Below, one piece after another: positions 55,611 to 64,000 of a stretch of 64,000 nt of DNA. Source of the DNA: Candidatus Defluviibacterium haderslevense (GTDB lineage Bacteria; Bacteroidota; Bacteroidia; Chitinophagales; Saprospiraceae); contig JADJRL010000003.1 in assembly GCA_016712225.1 (NCBI GenBank), forward strand, positions 1,013,001-1,077,000, in the 5' to 3' direction. A program made the position numbers and the translations under genes. Within the stretch, counting starts at the first letter, position 1; every line of letters begins with the position of its first letter. The notes below the pieces were generated by a model that did no database searches, was not told the DNA's origin, and was given only the letters and a program-made list of their open reading frames with translations.

Positions 55611-57023
55611 ATGATCTTTAATTCCATTCAATTTATTATTTTTTTACCTATTGTTGTTATCCTTTATTATTTACTTCCTTTCAAGTATAGATGGATACTA
55701 CTTTTAGCGGCTAGTTATTATTTCTATTTATGTTGGAATGTCAATTACATCGTATTGTTATTAAGCTCAACAATAATAGATTATGTGTGTGCGATAATGA
55801 TGGATCTATATCATAATAAGAGAAAGAAACTATTGTTTTTATGGATTAGTGCTTTTTCTAATTTTGGAATGCTATTTACATTCAAATATTACAACTTTTT
55901 TATTGATAGTATTAATTATAGTCTAAATTTTTTTTCTATAGGAAGTCCCATTCCATTTATTGAAGTATTATTACCTGTTGGTATCTCCTTTTATATTTTC
56001 CAAACTTTCAGTTATGTAGTTGATGTATATCAAGGAAACCAAAAAGCGGAAAAACATTTTGGATATTTCGCATTATACGTAACCTATTTTCCTCAACTTG
56101 TAGCTGGCCCTATAGAACGATATACCAGTCTAGCGCCACAATTACAAACCAAACATACACTTGAATATAAGAATTTAGCAAATGGTTTAAGATTGGTACT
56201 ATTTGGTTTATTCATTAAAATGGTGATTGCTGATAATTTATGTTTATATGTAGATCGGTTTTACAAAGATCCTGCTCTGTTCAATAGTCTTACTGCTTGG
56301 AAAATAATGATACTTTATTCATTCCAAATTTATTCTGATTTTCATGGATATTCTACTGTTGCCATTGGAAGCGCTTTGATGATGGGTGTTCATCTAATGG
56401 ATAATTTTAGAACACCCTATTTATCCAAAAGTATAGGAGAATTTTGGCAACGGTGGCATATATCTTTATCTACCTGGTTTAGAGATTATTTATATCTCCC
56501 CTTAGGTGGAAACAAGGTTCGATATTCGAGATGGGCATTTAATATATTTATTGTTTTTGCAGTAAGTGGTTTGTGGCATGGCGCGAATTGGACCTTTGTT
56601 ATTTGGGGATGTCTGTATGGAATTTTATATATAGTAGAAAAAAAAATCAACACCATAATTCATTGGAACTCCAAACAACATACCTCTAATTTAATCAATG
56701 GATTTTTAGTTTTAAAGAATTTTTTATTGGTGAGTTTAATTTGGGTTTTGTTTAGATCACAAAATTTAAGTCAGGCCAAGACTGTTTTTTTAGGATTAAT
56801 TAACCCAAATAAAATAGGGGATGCTATTATTTTGGAATGGCAAATAGTTATTTTATTTTCAATATTCTTATTATTGGATTATATTTTATATAACACTAGA
56901 TTTGATATTTGGATAGAGACCAAGCCCTCTTTTGTAAGATGGTTTATTTATGGAATCTTAATATTATCGGTAATTGCTTTTACGGGTACCGAAAATTTTC
57001 CATTCATTTATTTTCAATTTTGA
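55611..57023 (+). CDS. MBOAT-family O-acyltransferase (AlgI-like)
   Basis: A 470-aa polytopic membrane protein of the AlgI/DltB class. It has about ten hydrophobic helices, the motif LVAGPIERYTSLAPQL (about residue 164), FWQRWHISLSTWFRDYLYLP (about 283) and SGLWHGANWTFVIWG with the catalytic His (about 323). The family moves acyl groups across the membrane to surface polysaccharides. The next gene, 2 bp downstream, encodes a matching SGNH-type partner. The acceptor is unknown. Confidence 0.92.
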   Translation: MIFNSIQFIIFLPIVVILYYLLPFKYRWILLLAASYYFYLCWNVNYIVLLLSSTIIDYVCAIMMDLYHNKRKKLLFLWISAFSNFGMLFTFKYYNFFIDSINYSLNFFSIGSPIPFIEVLLPVGISFYIFQTFSYVVDVYQGNQKAEKHFGYFALYVTYFPQLVAGPIERYTSLAPQLQTKHTLEYKNLANGLRLVLFGLFIKMVIADNLCLYVDRFYKDPALFNSLTAWKIMILYSFQIYSDFHGYSTVAIGSALMMGVHLMDNFRTPYLSKSIGEFWQRWHISLSTWFRDYLYLPLGGNKVRYSRWAFNIFIVFAVSGLWHGANWTFVIWGCLYGILYIVEKKINTIIHWNSKQHTSNLINGFLVLKNFLLVSLIWVLFRSQNLSQAKTVFLGLINPNKIGDAIILEWQIVILFSIFLLLDYILYNTRFDIWIETKPSFVRWFIYGILILSVIAFTGTENFPFIYFQF

Positions 57024-57025
57024 TT

Positions 57026-58525
57026 ATGTCAATCTTAAAAAAAATTATTTATAAAATAATTCTATTGATCTTACTTCTTGTCCTTTTGAATTTTGTTTAT
57101 GTAGCATTATTTTATCAAAAAGACTTGCAAGAACATTCTGAAATTATTAATAAAATAAGAGCAATTGATCCCAAAGCAGAAATTGTTTACTTTGGAGAAT
57201 CTTCTAATACTTCATTTGATTCCATGGATTGTGACCAACGATCCATAAGTAAAATGTGTGCTGACTATTTTCCAAGCATCACATTTGGTCATGTTACTAA
57301 AGTTGCTTCACATGGAAGCATATATAAAACGCTGATTCAACAACTCGGTGGAAAACCAAATATAAAGACCGTAATTGTTACTTTAAATTTAAGAACATTT
57401 AATGCTGATTGTCGTTTTTCAAATCTAGAAACTCCCTTGCAAAAAAGTCTTGTTCTTCTAAAAAAATATCCCCCACTTATTAATCGATTTCTTTTATCTT
57501 TTAAGGTTTATGATATCAAAACTAAAAAGCAAAGAGAAGCTCAGGTATTAGAAAGTTGGAAAATGGACAGTTTTGTTCTTGGATCCAATATTCCTTACAG
57601 AACGACTTACGATTGGAATGATGCAATGTCTCTAATTGGGGTTAAAAATCAGGACGGTACCTTAAATCAAAAATTGACCGATTTAGCATGCCATTACATC
57701 AAAGGATATGCTTTTGTTATTGATACAATGACCAATCCAAGAATTAAAGATTTTGATGAAATAGTAGCTTATGTAAAGGCAAAACATTGGAATTTAGTTT
57801 TCAATCTTTTAGCAGAAAATATTCAAACCGCAAAAACACTGGTAAATGATGAATTAGCAAGTATGATTAAACAAAATCGAAACATGTTAGTGCAGAGGTA
57901 TGAATCAAAAGGGGTTTTGGTTGTGGACCAGTTGCAAATGGTAGATAGTGCTTATTTTACAGATAAAACATGGACTACTGAACATTATAATGAGACCGGT
58001 AGAAAAATAATAGCTCGAAATTTAGCTTATGAACTTCAACAATATCATCCGAATCAATTTATAGATCATCAAAAAAACATCCTTAAAGGTCGAGTACTCA
58101 AATCTAATTGTGAAGGGCATGTTCAATGGTCACAGGTTCAGACACTTTCTGAGGAAATGTTTTTTAGCCCCAATCGTTCTTCAAAAGTAAATTCCATACA
58201 TCCGTATAGTTTAACCCTGGAACAAAAAATAGAAGAAGTTTCTGATTCAAGTATTAGATCTATAATCTTCAATACTAAACTTTACAAGACTAATATTAAT
58301 TCTACTCCAAAGTTAATTTTAGAAATTGATTCAAATGGAAAGCAATCCTATTGGACGGGTGTCGATATTAATACTATGTCTTCAGAAGCTTGTAAATGGT
58401 TAGATATTGAACAAACTTTTTTAGTAAGTGGACTTATTTCTACCGGAGATGTCATCAAAATTTATCTTTTCAATGAGTCAAGTTCACCCGTATATGTGGA
58501 TGATTTTAGAGTCAGTTTTTTATAA
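57026..58525 (+). CDS. SGNH-like acyltransferase partner (AlgJ/DltD-like role)
   Basis: A 499-aa protein: one N-terminal membrane anchor (IILLILLLVLLNFVYVALFY) and a periplasmic SGNH-hydrolase-like domain. EIVYFGESSNTSFDSM (about residue 57) corresponds to block I, TVIVTLNLRTFNA to the Asn-bearing block III, and WTTEHYNETGRKIIA (about 317) to the block V His. The block I serine is in G-E-S-S-N rather than G-D-S. The C-terminal 150 residues look like a beta-sandwich. It lies 2 bp after the MBOAT gene, so the pair should acetylate or acylate a surface polymer. The start at 57026 is chosen; 56909 would overlap the MBOAT gene by 115 bp. Confidence 0.75.
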   Translation: MSILKKIIYKIILLILLLVLLNFVYVALFYQKDLQEHSEIINKIRAIDPKAEIVYFGESSNTSFDSMDCDQRSISKMCADYFPSITFGHVTKVASHGSIYKTLIQQLGGKPNIKTVIVTLNLRTFNADCRFSNLETPLQKSLVLLKKYPPLINRFLLSFKVYDIKTKKQREAQVLESWKMDSFVLGSNIPYRTTYDWNDAMSLIGVKNQDGTLNQKLTDLACHYIKGYAFVIDTMTNPRIKDFDEIVAYVKAKHWNLVFNLLAENIQTAKTLVNDELASMIKQNRNMLVQRYESKGVLVVDQLQMVDSAYFTDKTWTTEHYNETGRKIIARNLAYELQQYHPNQFIDHQKNILKGRVLKSNCEGHVQWSQVQTLSEEMFFSPNRSSKVNSIHPYSLTLEQKIEEVSDSSIRSIIFNTKLYKTNINSTPKLILEIDSNGKQSYWTGVDINTMSSEACKWLDIEQTFLVSGLISTGDVIKIYLFNESSSPVYVDDFRVSFL

Positions 58526-58539
58526 ATTATAAATATCGC

Positions 58540-58989
58540 CTATTTCTGTCTTAAGGTCGTAAAAAATTGACTTAAAAGTGCTTCACTTTGCTCACTTTCC
58601 AAGCCAAATTGGATATTGGTTTTTGGATGTAGAAGATCTTTTCCATATCTCATGAAGCCTTGTTTTTGATCTTCAGCAGCATATATCACTTTGCCAATTT
58701 GTGACCACCGAAGTGCTCCTGCACACATTACACAAGGCTCTAAAGTAACATATAAAGTACAGCCTTTCAGATATTTACTTCCTAGAAATTCCGCTCCAGC
58801 CGTAATAGCCAGCATTTCTGCATGAGCCGTTACATCATTAAGCAATTCGGTTTGATTATGTGTTTTGGCTAAAATTTGATTTTTATAAACCAAAACGGCC
58901 CCAATAGGTATTTCCCCCGCTAAAGCTGCAATTTTAGCTTCAGCAAGTGCCAATTTCATAAAATGTGCATCACTAAAAATACTTAACAC
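58540..58989 (-). CDS. tadA: tRNA-specific adenosine deaminase
   Basis: A 149-aa zinc deaminase that converts A34 to inosine in tRNA-Arg. HAEMLAI (zinc His and catalytic Glu) and TLEPCVMCAGALRW (two zinc Cys) are intact. The length is normal for TadA. It is divergent from guaB with only 3 bp between the nominal ORFs; the guaB promoter therefore lies just upstream of its start. Confidence 0.95.
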   Translation of the reverse strand: MLSIFSDAHFMKLALAEAKIAALAGEIPIGAVLVYKNQILAKTHNQTELLNDVTAHAEMLAITAGAEFLGSKYLKGCTLYVTLEPCVMCAGALRWSQIGKVIYAAEDQKQGFMRYGKDLLHPKTNIQFGLESEQSEALLSQFFTTLRQK

Positions 58990-59003
58990 GATATGGATCG
59001 ATT

Positions 59004-59037
59004 TTTGTGTTTAAGAATCCGTAAAGATATATCTTTG
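59004..59037 (+). promoter_or_regulatory. Promoter of guaB
   Basis: TTTG (59004-59007), a 22-bp spacer and TATCTTTG (59030-59037). The -7 element ends 3 bp before the ATG at 59041, so the guaB message would have almost no leader. Confidence 0.65.
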
Positions 59038-59040
59038 CAC

Positions 59041-60522
59041 ATGGAATCAAACTTCTTTGCACATTACTTTCCTTCTCAGGAAGCCCTGACCTTTGATGAT
59101 GTACTTCTTGTTCCCGCTTATTCAGAGGTTTTACCCCGGGATGCAGATATCAGCACTTTACTGACAACTGATTTAAGACTTAATGTTCCCATCATTTCTG
59201 CGGCCATGGATACGGTTACAGAAAAAGATCTCGCTATTGCAATGGCCAGGGGAGGAGGCATAGGAATTATCCATAAAAACATGCCAATTGAAGCCCAGGC
59301 AGATCAAGTAAGGAGTGTCAAAAGATCTGAAAGCGGAATGATCATAGATCCAGTAACTTTAGAAGCTTCTGCAAAAGTCAAACAAGCCATTGAATTAATG
59401 ACCCTACATCGAATTGGAGGCATTCCTGTTGTGGATAAAAAAAATAAACTCGTGGGTATCCTTACCAATAGAGATCTAAGATTCGAAGCGCATCCAAAAA
59501 GATCTATTAGTGAGATTATGACAACCGAAAACCTTATAACAGCTCCTATCGGTACAACTTTAGAACAAGCTAAGGAAATTCTTCAAAGATATAAAATTGA
59601 AAAATTACCGGTAACAAAAAAAGATGGAACCCTGGCCGGTTTAATCACTTATAAAGATATAATGAAACTAGAGAGTTATCCACTCTCATGCAAGGATAGT
59701 TTAGGCAGACTCGTTGTTGGGGCTGCTGTAGGTATTGCCTCAGACACCATGGATCGTGTGGAAGCCCTTTTAAATATGGATGTCGATGTAATTTGTATTG
59801 ATACCGCTCATGGACATTCCAAAGGTGTTTTAGATATGGTAAAAAATGTTCGTAAGACTTTCAAGCATATTCAAATAATTGCTGGAAATGTGGCCACTGG
59901 TGAAGGTGCATTAGCACTAGCCAATGCAGGAGCTAATGCTGTTAAAGTTGGCGTAGGTCCTGGCAGTATATGCACTACACGGGTAGTTGCAGGAGTTGGA
60001 GTGCCTCAACTAACAGCTATTTCTCTAGCAGCTCATGCTTTGGCAAAAAAAGGAATTCCTGTGATTGGTGATGGCGGAATTAGGTATACCGGAGATATTC
60101 CGAAGGCTATCGCAGCAGGAGCCTATTCCGTTATGGGAGGTTCGTTATTTGCCGGTACAGAAGAAGCTCCAGGTGAAACCATAATCTTTGAAGGTCGAAA
60201 ATTTAAGGTGTATCGTGGTATGGGTTCCATCGGAGCTATGCAACAAGGTTCAAAAGATCGGTATTTTCAGGATGTTGAAGACGACATCAAAAAGTTAGTT
60301 CCAGAAGGCATTGAAGGTCGATTACCTTATAAAGGCAAAGTTTCCGAAGTCATGGTACAATATATCGGCGGATTAAGAGCTAGTATGGGATATGTAGGAG
60401 CAAAAACCATTTCTGATCTTCAAAAAGCAAAAATGGTTAGAATATCAAATAGCGGAATCACAGAATCCCATCCTCATAACATTACCATTACCAAAGAATC
60501 ACCAAATTATTCAAGGAGATAA
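59041..60522 (+). CDS. guaB: Inosine-5'-monophosphate dehydrogenase
   Basis: A 493-aa enzyme that oxidises IMP to XMP, the committed step to GMP. LTFDDVLLVPAYSEVLPRDA at the start, two CBS domains (about residues 97-215: GIPVVDKKNKLVGILTNRDL and KLPVTKKDGTLAGLITYKDI), GPGSICTTRVVAGVGVPQ with the catalytic Cys (about 310), and YRGMGSIGAMQ in the flap region. The ATG at 59041 gives the family's usual start; 58993 would put 16 residues over the promoter. Confidence 0.95.
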   Translation: MESNFFAHYFPSQEALTFDDVLLVPAYSEVLPRDADISTLLTTDLRLNVPIISAAMDTVTEKDLAIAMARGGGIGIIHKNMPIEAQADQVRSVKRSESGMIIDPVTLEASAKVKQAIELMTLHRIGGIPVVDKKNKLVGILTNRDLRFEAHPKRSISEIMTTENLITAPIGTTLEQAKEILQRYKIEKLPVTKKDGTLAGLITYKDIMKLESYPLSCKDSLGRLVVGAAVGIASDTMDRVEALLNMDVDVICIDTAHGHSKGVLDMVKNVRKTFKHIQIIAGNVATGEGALALANAGANAVKVGVGPGSICTTRVVAGVGVPQLTAISLAAHALAKKGIPVIGDGGIRYTGDIPKAIAAGAYSVMGGSLFAGTEEAPGETIIFEGRKFKVYRGMGSIGAMQQGSKDRYFQDVEDDIKKLVPEGIEGRLPYKGKVSEVMVQYIGGLRASMGYVGAKTISDLQKAKMVRISNSGITESHPHNITITKESPNYSRR

Positions 60523-60611
60523 TCCAATATTTGAATTGATTTTCCGGCATGACAAGCAGCGTATTCATTGTACTTGGCGTCATTCCCTTCGAGGTCTTGT
60601 AATAAATTGAG

Positions 60612-60619
60612 TAAATTTG
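60612..60619 (+). promoter_or_regulatory. -7 promoter element of the beta-helix protein gene
   Basis: TAAATTTG matches TAnnTTTG and lies 35 bp before the ATG at 60655; no clear -33 box. Confidence 0.4.
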
Positions 60620-60654
60620 CAATTCCATAAATTTATCTTTTAAACAATGTTATC

Positions 60655-62904
60655 ATGAAATCATCACTACTTACTGCTCTTTGTATATTTATCTTAAGCC
60701 ATACTTCCTGGAGTCAAACTATTATTTTTGTTAATATAGCCGCTACCGGAGCCAATAATGGAACTTCTTGGCAAAATGCGTACAAAGACTTACAAGTAGC
60801 TATTGATGCTGCAAAAAAGAACAACATACTTTGGGTAGCCAAAGGAACTTATAAACCAGGCAAAGGCTCTGGTAGCATTACCCAATCCTTTGTTGCTAAA
60901 AGTGATATTGCCATTTTTGGTGGTTTTAAAGGTACTGAAACGCAGTTTGCCCAAAGAGATTTTAAGACCAATCTAGCGATATTGAGTGGTGATCACGCAG
61001 ATAATGATGACCCTATTGATAATACGCTAAGAAGAAGTGATAATGCGCAACATGTAATATATGCAGATACCAGTGTGTTGAATTTTATTTTAGATGGCTT
61101 GGTAATATCCGGAGGTAATACAGCAGGTGCAGGAGGTGCTAATGATGAACGTAGAGGAGGTGGTTTTTTATGTTATGGTGAGGTCAAAATTAAAAATTGT
61201 ATTTTTAGAAACAATTATGGCTATTTCGGTGGTGCCTTTTATCCAAGAGCACAAAAGTTGAATTATACTTTAGAAAATTGTACTTTTACTAATAACACTG
61301 CCGATGCTGGAGGTGGAGGAGCTTTATATGTTGTTAGCCCAGATGGTATAGGAACCATTACCAATTGTACCTTTGAATTAAATAAAAGCTCTGGTAGTGG
61401 CGGAGCTTTGAATGTTCAAATCTCAAAACCAAATTTTAGAAATTGTAAATTTTTATTCAATACAGCTTCAGGTACGGGTGCACGCGGTGGTGCTGTTTTT
61501 TCAAGTATTCCAGGATCCAATTATTCCAATTGTGAATTCGCTGGAAATATGGCTACAACTTCAGGGGGAGCTATAAATATTAATGGAGAAGGATATCCAT
61601 CCATTGTTGATTCTTGTATGTTTACAGATAACGAATCGGGTTTTGGTGGAGCTGTAGCCATGTTTAATGGTAGTAAAAACACAGCTCAAGCCTTAAAAGT
61701 AACATTCAATTTTTGTCAATTTGAAAATAATACAGCATCCCTTTCAGGAGGTGCAACTTTATCCGGATTTAAAGCCAATACTATATTTAATGATTGCTCA
61801 TTCAAGGTTAACATGGCTGGTTTAAGTAGTGGTGGTTTTGGCGGTGCCATTTTTAGTCAAAATGATTCTACTTCAGTTAGCATATTCCGCTCACAATTTG
61901 AACTCAACAGTGCCCTAAAAAATGGTGGAGCCTTAAGTGCTATCAATGGTGCTAAAATTAATATAGAAAAATGCAATTTTGAAGGTAACGATGCTGTAAA
62001 TGGTGGTGCGATAAGTTTTATTGAAGACACCATTGACTTAGTTGGAAGTTTGAGAATCCTGAATTCAAAAATCGAATTTAACCAAGCTAAAGATTATGGT
62101 GGTGGTTTATATTTATACAATACCAAAACAGATGTGAATAATTGCATTATTGGAAATAATTCATGCGAAGAAGGAAAAGGATTTGGTGGTGGTTTATCCA
62201 TAGTACAAGCTAAGAGTCCATCTGTGGCAGTAAAATTTATTAACACAACCATTGCTACAAATAAAGCTAAAAGCGGATTTGGAATTTCTACTTTTACAAA
62301 TGCAGCAAACTTATTAAAAATTGAATTATTAAATACTATTCTTTACCAACCAGATGGCACAAATTATCAAGTAGAATCGGGTCCTCAGGTCATATTAAGT
62401 TTAGGTGGAAACCTGTCATCAGACAAAAGTTTAACCATTTCAGGTACTAATGATATTATAAATACAGATCCACTTTTTGTTAATGCAGGCTTAGAAGATT
62501 ATCACCTAAAATCTGGCAGTCCTTGTATTAACAAAGGCATTAAAACTGCAGAAGTTTTGTCCTTAGATATTGAGAATAGAATTAGGGATAACTCACCAGA
62601 TAAAGGTTGCCATGAGTTTGGAGCTCCAGTACCAAACCGTGACCTGGAAATAAATAATTCTCTAGTGATTATGGCATCCAATCAATGCAACACATTACAA
62701 TTTACAATTGAATCAGATTGGAAAGGAGTAGCTCAATACACTGTTTTTGATGTAACCGGTAAAATAATAATCACTGGACACTTTAATAAATGGTCAACCA
62801 AAGAGAATATCATTCATGAGGGTTTAGTATTTATGCCTGGGGTCTATTTCCTTAATGTAGTTCATGATACAACCATCGTTGGTAAATCATTTTTTAGAGA
62901 CTAA
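60655..62904 (+). CDS. Secreted right-handed beta-helix protein with T9SS-like end
   Basis: A 749-aa protein: signal peptide (MKSSLLTALCIFILSHTSWSQ), then a long series of parallel beta-helix coils (residues 30-660) with repeats of the kind N-C-x-F-x-x-N-x-A-x-x-x-G-G-A, as in polymorphic outer membrane and PbH1-type proteins (SGGAININGEG, FGGAIFSQND). The start AATGANNGTSWQNAYKDLQV is typical of these surface proteins. The last 80 residues (YTVFDVTGKIIITGHF, VFMPGVYFLNVVHD) resemble a T9SS sorting domain. Likely an adhesin or polysaccharide-binding protein; ligand unknown. Confidence 0.85.
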   Translation: MKSSLLTALCIFILSHTSWSQTIIFVNIAATGANNGTSWQNAYKDLQVAIDAAKKNNILWVAKGTYKPGKGSGSITQSFVAKSDIAIFGGFKGTETQFAQRDFKTNLAILSGDHADNDDPIDNTLRRSDNAQHVIYADTSVLNFILDGLVISGGNTAGAGGANDERRGGGFLCYGEVKIKNCIFRNNYGYFGGAFYPRAQKLNYTLENCTFTNNTADAGGGGALYVVSPDGIGTITNCTFELNKSSGSGGALNVQISKPNFRNCKFLFNTASGTGARGGAVFSSIPGSNYSNCEFAGNMATTSGGAININGEGYPSIVDSCMFTDNESGFGGAVAMFNGSKNTAQALKVTFNFCQFENNTASLSGGATLSGFKANTIFNDCSFKVNMAGLSSGGFGGAIFSQNDSTSVSIFRSQFELNSALKNGGALSAINGAKINIEKCNFEGNDAVNGGAISFIEDTIDLVGSLRILNSKIEFNQAKDYGGGLYLYNTKTDVNNCIIGNNSCEEGKGFGGGLSIVQAKSPSVAVKFINTTIATNKAKSGFGISTFTNAANLLKIELLNTILYQPDGTNYQVESGPQVILSLGGNLSSDKSLTISGTNDIINTDPLFVNAGLEDYHLKSGSPCINKGIKTAEVLSLDIENRIRDNSPDKGCHEFGAPVPNRDLEINNSLVIMASNQCNTLQFTIESDWKGVAQYTVFDVTGKIIITGHFNKWSTKENIIHEGLVFMPGVYFLNVVHDTTIVGKSFFRD

Positions 62905-62928
62905 TATCATTAGTTAAATTGCCTATCA

Positions 62929-62977
62929 TTGGTTTGCATTTTATTCATAAAAAATAAATTGCAAACCAAACCTTTTT
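62929..62977. terminator. Terminator between beta-helix gene and uvrA
   Basis: Arms of 17 bp with one mismatch: TTGGTTTGCATTTTATT (62929-62945) and AATAAATTGCAAACCAA (62953-62969), followed by CCTTTTT. It lies 25 bp after the stop, between convergent genes, and could act on both strands. Confidence 0.8.
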
Positions 62978-63074
62978 GCATGTGATTTATTATTGGTTTG
63001 AGAATACTACAACAGTAGTATTTAGCATCATTGTTACTCTAATCAATTCACTTTGTAGTGATGTGACACATCCA

Positions 63075-64000
63075 TTAAGAATTTCCTACTAATTTATTTT
63101 TGAGATAAGGAGCCGTTACTGAATTTGATACATGAACTAGCCCTTCCGGTGGTCCTTCATAAAGTAAGAAACCACCTTTTTTTCCACCTTCAGGACCCAG
63201 ATCGATAATCCAATCTGCTGTTTTGATGACTTCAATATTATGTTCAATAACCAATACAGAATGTCCTTTTTCAACAAGCCCATGCAGTGCAAATAATAGT
63301 TTTTTAATATCATCAAAATGCAATCCCGTTGTGGGTTCATCAAAAATAAAAAATATATGTTTGGTTTGGTCTTCTTGACCTAAATAAAACGCAAGTTTAA
63401 GTCGTTGTGCTTCTCCTCCTGAAAGCGTAGAAGATGATTGTCCTAATTTAAGATATCCCAAACCTACATCATCCAATGGCTTTAATTTTTTTACGATTTC
63501 TCTTCGGTCTCTAAAAAAATCCAATGCCTCTTCTATACTTAAATTTAAAACATCATTAATGTTCTTTCCTTTATATAATACTTCCAGTATTTCATTTTTG
63601 AATCGTTTTCCAAGGCAATCTTCACATAACAATGTTACATCTGCTAAAAATTGCATTTCAACAACAATTTCACCATCACCTTTGCAAGCTTCACATCTTC
63701 CACCTTCTACATTGAATGAAAAATGTTTTGCTTGATATGCTCTCATTTTAGCCAATTGTTGATTTCTAAACAAATCTCTGATTTCATCATAGGCTTTGAC
63801 ATAAGTTGCCGGATTGGATCTTGATGATCTTCCAATTCCTTGTTGATTGACCATCTCAACTTGTGCCAATCTTTTAAATGATCCTTCCAACTCTGCACCA
63901 AGTAATACATCTTCAGGTGCTGCATCTTCCAATTTTGATCTTAGGAGTGGGTATAGTAATTGTTTAATCAAAGTCGTTTTGCCAGAGCCTGAAACACCTG
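63075..64000 (-). CDS. uvrA: Excinuclease ABC subunit A, 5'-partial
   Basis: The frame runs off the right edge. The visible 308 codons are the C-terminal ATPase half: GVSGSGKTTLIKQ (Walker A, in the last 30 bases of the window), a zinc finger (CEACKGDGEIVVEM, then LLCEDCLGKRF), LSGGEAQRLKLA (ABC signature) and FIFDEPTTGLHFDD (Walker B). UvrA loads UvrB on damaged DNA for nucleotide excision repair. Composition is like the rest of the right arm. Confidence 0.95.
   Translation of the reverse strand, partial: GVSGSGKTTLIKQLLYPLLRSKLEDAAPEDVLLGAELEGSFKRLAQVEMVNQQGIGRSSRSNPATYVKAYDEIRDLFRNQQLAKMRAYQAKHFSFNVEGGRCEACKGDGEIVVEMQFLADVTLLCEDCLGKRFKNEILEVLYKGKNINDVLNLSIEEALDFFRDRREIVKKLKPLDDVGLGYLKLGQSSSTLSGGEAQRLKLAFYLGQEDQTKHIFFIFDEPTTGLHFDDIKKLLFALHGLVEKGHSVLVIEHNIEVIKTADWIIDLGPEGGKKGGFLLYEGPPEGLVHVSNSVTAPYLKNKLVGNS

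Overview
The window looks like a low-GC (about one-third GC by eye) Bacteroidota chromosome, probably of the Saprospiria type. The evidence is: promoters of the TTTG-N20-TAnnTTTG class (best example 11445-11476 in front of hsdM), several secreted proteins with type IX secretion (T9SS) C-terminal sorting domains, a LytS-like kinase with a Reg_prop propeller plus a LytTR regulator, an OmpA protein with TSP3 repeats, and few Shine-Dalgarno sequences.

Positions 1-39254 are an accessory region that ends at a tRNA-Cys gene (39255-39325, minus strand). A tyrosine recombinase (37715-39070) lies against the 3' side of that tRNA, with a 328-aa protein and a helix-turn-helix protein behind it in the same direction. 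Leftward lie a phage-like P-loop kinase, metK behind a structured leader, a two-component pair, a PrimPol-PriCT-VirE replication protein, a divergent primase-helicase-like protein of 889 aa, secreted metallopeptidase-like proteins, a complete type I restriction-modification operon (hsdM-hsdS-hsdR), and a three-gene cluster of secreted proteins (3569-9732). Between them are broken genes: an HsdR-start/HerA-type ATPase chimera, a RadC N-terminus with three stops, an IS1595-like transposase tail and a frameshifted remnant near 36 kb. A dispersed non-coding repeat occurs at about 1.78 kb and 10.26 kb. The region reads as a stack of integrated elements and their debris. No second copy of the tRNA 3' end was found in the window, so the far boundary probably lies to the left.

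The most interesting part is the 1.4-kb gap at 23519-24926. Two primase/helicase-type genes point away from it. It holds a small excisionase-like gene and an iteron-like array of the nonamer TGYACYGAT (six full matches, two with one mismatch, on both strands, with tandem pairs overlapping by one base). An imperfect direct repeat of about 45 bp starts inside the array (24111) and recurs just after the PrimPol gene (27924). This looks like a replication or control region of a mobile element. A second array, of the near-palindrome TTTGTRCAAA, lies at 18254-18396.

From 39326 to the end the window is dense, ordinary chromosome: galK (broken by a one-base homopolymer deletion), lysA, an SRPBCC protein, a nucleoside phosphorylase, a channel-like membrane protein, trmB, a hydrolase-fold protein that has lost its nucleophile, galM-rsmB, ompA, a thioredoxin-like protein, a class III aminotransferase, two T9SS-type secreted proteins, a lipoprotein, an MBOAT/SGNH acyltransferase pair, tadA, guaB and the 3' part of uvrA, which runs off the right edge.
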